Source: Dorea_A sp016295505 (lineage in GTDB: Bacteria > Bacillota > Clostridia > Lachnospirales > Lachnospiraceae). From it: a stretch of DNA of 64,000 bases. This document shows, piece by piece, positions 61,676 to 64,000 of this stretch. The position numbers and the translations under genes are program-made. Numbering within the stretch: position 1 is the first letter of the stretch; the number at the start of each line of letters is the position of its first letter. The notes beneath the pieces were generated by a model, which saw nothing but the letters and a program-made list of their open reading frames with translations, did no database searches and had not been told where the DNA came from. The stretch covers positions 1 to 64,000 of the forward strand of contig NZ_JBDOHS010000012.1 of NCBI RefSeq assembly GCF_039832105.1, in the 5' to 3' direction.

Positions 61676-62827
61676 CTATTCTCCCTCTTTGTGATCTAAC
61701 AGACGCCCAAGCGTCGGTGACACATGCAGGCACTCCTCACATCTGCGGATTGCTGCCTCATTTTCCCCCTTTTTTCCGGTTCTGACTGCCCGTATCAGTA
61801 TATTCTTCGGTGTATGTTCCATGTCAATAAACTCCAGAATCTGTGTGTCATCCCCCTCTCGCTCCAGATACTGAGCCCGAAGTCCGTCTGTTACCAATGC
61901 CGCCATACGCTCCTTTAGCAGACCATACCTGAATATCGGCGCAAGTACTTCATTTTCCATCTGCCTGTTCAATTCATGCTGGCAACAAGGCACAGATAAG
62001 ATGACCTTTGCATTCCAGCCGACAGCTTTTGCAAGTGCATAATCCGTCGCCGTATCACATGCATGCAGAGTAACAACCATATCTACCGAATCAACGCCGG
62101 TATAATCTGCAATATTGCCCTCCAGAAACTTCAGCTTTTCATATCCGTACTTCTGACTCAGTTCATTGCAGTGACGGATCACATCCGTTTTCAGATCCAG
62201 CCCTATGATCCTGATATCATACTTCTTCAATTCATGCAGATAATAATACATGGCAAATGTAAGATATGACTTTCCGCAGCCAAAGTCCAGAATCGTCAGC
62301 TCTCTCCCTTTATCAAGCTGCGGAAGAATATCCTCAATAAACTCCAGGAAACGATTGATCTGTCGAAATTTGTCAAACTTCGACTGTACTACTTTTCCTT
62401 CCTCCGTCATGACACCAAGATCCTTAAGAAACGGAACCGGAACACCTTCTTCCAGCACATACCTCTTCTTCCGATTATGGCTCATATCAATCTCTTTTCT
62501 TTCGCACTGATTCTTACGGCTTTTTATGGTTACCTTCCCTTTTTTGCTGATCAGTACCGAGAAAGAAGCTTGTTTCGTTTCCATCTGCATCTGCTTCATG
62601 TTTTCCATATATTCCATAATAAGCTCTATTGCCTCTTCCGGCCCGACATTCTGATGGAATGCCTGATGATTCCGAAAAGATTCCAGTTGGAAAAACAGCT
62701 TATCCTTTTTCAACATCGGGCGAATCTTCACCCGTACCGTTCCCTCCTTCTGCCGTGGATTACTAAGCGTCGCAGATATAAATTCTATATTTAGATTGTC
62801 CTGTAATAAAATTCTCAATTCATTCAT
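61676..62827 (-). CDS. SAM-dependent methyltransferase (Methyltransf_32 type)
   Basis: A 383-residue enzyme. Residues about 1-100 are an N-terminal domain of unknown role (FHQNVGPEEAIELIMEYM). The Rossmann methyltransferase has motif I LTILDFGCGKSYLTFAMYYY, motif II IIGLDLKTDVI and a DMVVTLHACDTATDYAL motif with SVPCCQHELN, typical of the METTL25-like PF13679 family (the substrate is possibly tRNA or rRNA). Start: the frame runs on into palindromic element F to 62923, but the ATG at 62827 begins the conserved protein. It has no ribosome-binding site and a promoter (62837-62865) so close that the mRNA may be nearly leaderless. Confidence 0.85.
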   Translation of the reverse strand: MNELRILLQDNLNIEFISATLSNPRQKEGTVRVKIRPMLKKDKLFFQLESFRNHQAFHQNVGPEEAIELIMEYMENMKQMQMETKQASFSVLISKKGKVTIKSRKNQCERKEIDMSHNRKKRYVLEEGVPVPFLKDLGVMTEEGKVVQSKFDKFRQINRFLEFIEDILPQLDKGRELTILDFGCGKSYLTFAMYYYLHELKKYDIRIIGLDLKTDVIRHCNELSQKYGYEKLKFLEGNIADYTGVDSVDMVVTLHACDTATDYALAKAVGWNAKVILSVPCCQHELNRQMENEVLAPIFRYGLLKERMAALVTDGLRAQYLEREGDDTQILEFIDMEHTPKNILIRAVRTGKKGENEAAIRRCEECLHVSPTLGRLLDHKEGE

Positions 62828-62836
62828 AACGCTATT

Positions 62837-62865
62837 ATTGTAATGTTTTTTAGGGATGAACGCAA
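62837..62865 (-). promoter_or_regulatory. Methyltransferase promoter
   Basis: On the minus strand TTGCGT (62860-62865), 17-nt spacer, TACAAT (62837-62842). Predicted start about 3 nt before the ATG. The -35 box abuts palindromic element F. Confidence 0.5.
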
Positions 62866-62867
62866 GT

Positions 62868-62943
62868 AGGGACAGGGGATTTTCAATTTGGGACGGAGGA
62901 TTTTTAAAAATCCTCCGTCCCAAATTGAAAATCCCCTGTCCCT
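62868..62943. repeat. Palindromic element, copy F (full length)
   Basis: 76-bp perfect palindrome with two 38-bp arms and no loop. Same modules as copy A, but with the covarying pair C62884/G62927 in place of G/C. Followed by a T-run; 3 bp before the sensor kinase stop codon. Confidence 0.95.
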
Positions 62944-62946
62944 TTT

Positions 62947-64000
62947 TTAACTTTTCTGCAGTGGAAATGTGATGGTTACTTTAAACAAATCTCCATCCAG
63001 ATACAGCTCGAAAGTTCCGCCCTGCATTTCTGTCAGTGACTGTGCAATGGATAATCCAAGTCCACTTCCCTCTGTACTTCTGGAAACATCTCCTCTTATA
63101 AATCGTTCTGTCAATTCATCCGCCGATATATTGAGTGACTGCTCGGATATATTTTTCAGGCTGAATACCGCATTTTCTTCTCTTATCTCAAGAGTCGCAT
63201 AGACTCTTGTTCCTCGCATCGCGTATTTTGCCGCATTGTTATAAATATTGGATAATACTCTCCACAGTCTGCGTCCATCTGCACGAATGATGACATCTTG
63301 ATCAGGCACTGATAGTACCTCCTGCAGATCTCTGGCGGTGAATTTCTCTTCAAATTCACCGCTGGTCTGCTGTATCATCTCAACCAGATTGATATTCATA
63401 TATTCCAGAGTAATATTTCCGGAGCTTACTTTTGACGCTTCCACCACGTCCTCCGTCAGTGTTTTCAGCCGCTGCGATTTTTGTTCCAATACTTCTATAT
63501 ATCTCTGAATCTTCGGATCTTCAAAGTTTTCCTGCTTCAGTAATTCCACATAATTGATAATAGAGGTAAGCGGCGTCTTAATATCATGAGACACATTGGT
63601 GATCAGATCCGTCTTCAGTCGTTCACTTCTGATACTCTTTTCAACCGCCATGTCAAGTCCTTCTCCGATGGAATTCACCTTCTCAGCGATCATTCTCTGT
63701 TCGCGTTCCAGACCATTCAGTGGAATCTTGTAGTCTACTTCTCCTCCGGCGATCTTATTAATTCCTGTCTTAATCCGCTGTCTTCCAATAGCCTGTTTTA
63801 TCAGATAGATAAAACAGGCCACCTCTACTCCCTGAATTCCCCAGAATATCAGAAAGTTCATCGCAAATGCAGAAGACCACTCATATATCAGATATAATGA
63901 AAATACCCAGATAAATCCACCGATAATGATAATCTTCCACACTTCGTGGATATGGTGAAAGATCTCCCGGATAAGATTCCCACACCATTTCAGTATACTG
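62947..64000 (-). CDS. Sensor histidine kinase, 3' part (5' end outside window)
   Basis: Cut by the right edge: the frame stays open to base 64000 with no start codon supported (a GTG at 63942 is internal, since the upstream codons continue to read as protein, ending SILKWCGNLIREIF...). Visible are a basic/helical region, two membrane segments, a HAMP-like linker, the phospho-acceptor box NVSHDIKTPLTSIINYVELL and the ATPase motifs NIYNNAAKYA and GSGLGLSIAQSLTEMQGG. Clostridial kinases of this kind usually have several N-terminal membrane segments, so most of the sensor is missing here. Confidence 0.9.
   Translation of the reverse strand, partial: SILKWCGNLIREIFHHIHEVWKIIIIGGFIWVFSLYLIYEWSSAFAMNFLIFWGIQGVEVACFIYLIKQAIGRQRIKTGINKIAGGEVDYKIPLNGLEREQRMIAEKVNSIGEGLDMAVEKSIRSERLKTDLITNVSHDIKTPLTSIINYVELLKQENFEDPKIQRYIEVLEQKSQRLKTLTEDVVEASKVSSGNITLEYMNINLVEMIQQTSGEFEEKFTARDLQEVLSVPDQDVIIRADGRRLWRVLSNIYNNAAKYAMRGTRVYATLEIREENAVFSLKNISEQSLNISADELTERFIRGDVSRSTEGSGLGLSIAQSLTEMQGGTFELYLDGDLFKVTITFPLQKS

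Noticed and set aside
63942..63942. GTG at 63942 as the real start of the last sensor kinase
   Set aside because: The frame stays open to the window edge with sensible protein sequence and no ribosome-binding site precedes the GTG, so the gene is treated as partial.

Overview
The window looks like the chromosome of a spore-forming gut Lachnospiraceae bacterium (Blautia / Mediterraneibacter / Dorea type). This rests on the 16S rRNA 5' end, the order hup-rqcP-yabP-yabQ-divIC-spoIIE-tilS-hpt-ftsH, the split transketolase, the long PRPP synthetase, the GlgC/GlgD pair, spoVG and a CotS-type coat protein. The genus is inferred from gene content, not from a database search.

Layout. 1-521 is the 5' third of a 16S rRNA gene on the minus strand, with tandem promoters upstream. 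0.9-7.2 kb holds envelope genes: a coiled-coil protein and signal peptidase, a secreted glucosaminidase/M23 hydrolase, CvpA, a propeller protein and a LysM membrane protein. 7.5-11.3 kb is a transaldolase/split-transketolase operon and a LacI regulator. 11.4-15.0 kb is dnaX-ybaB-recR plus phosphofructokinase. 15.3-18.2 kb is map and a GH13 amylase. 18.2-25.4 kb is the conserved sporulation/division block. 25.4-31.1 kb is phosphoglucomutase, cotS, spoVG and glgDC (glycogen). 31.3-36.0 kb (plus strand) is murC, then a primosome operon (DnaD and DnaC-like loader) with a PRPP synthetase, preceded by a DnaA-box cluster. 36.0-42.0 kb is an SbcCD-like pair, a two-component system and asnS.

42.2-50.5 kb is the most coherent accessory locus. 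A GH91 difructose-dianhydride enzyme and a GH32 fructosidase, both without signal peptides, lie with a three-gene ABC sugar importer, a LacI regulator and a mutarotase-like protein. Two identical operator palindromes sit in front of the importer. I read it as uptake of difructose anhydride (DFA III-type) followed by intracellular breakdown to fructose. 50.7-56.2 kb is a second sugar locus: GH31, a sodium/solute symporter and a small unknown protein, opposite a LacI gene, with a promoter between two TTAACACGTGTTAA operators.

56.3-64.0 kb holds a repetitive alpha-solenoid wall-anchored protein, queT with a structured leader that resembles a preQ1 riboswitch, a large membrane-anchored propeller protein with a degenerate C39-like end, a methyltransferase and a sensor kinase cut by the window edge.

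Scattered through the window are six copies of one modular palindromic element (up to 76 bp). Full-length copies differ at paired positions in both arms, so the hairpin is preserved. Two copies sit immediately upstream of the ribosome-binding sites of regulator genes, and two overlap stop codons.
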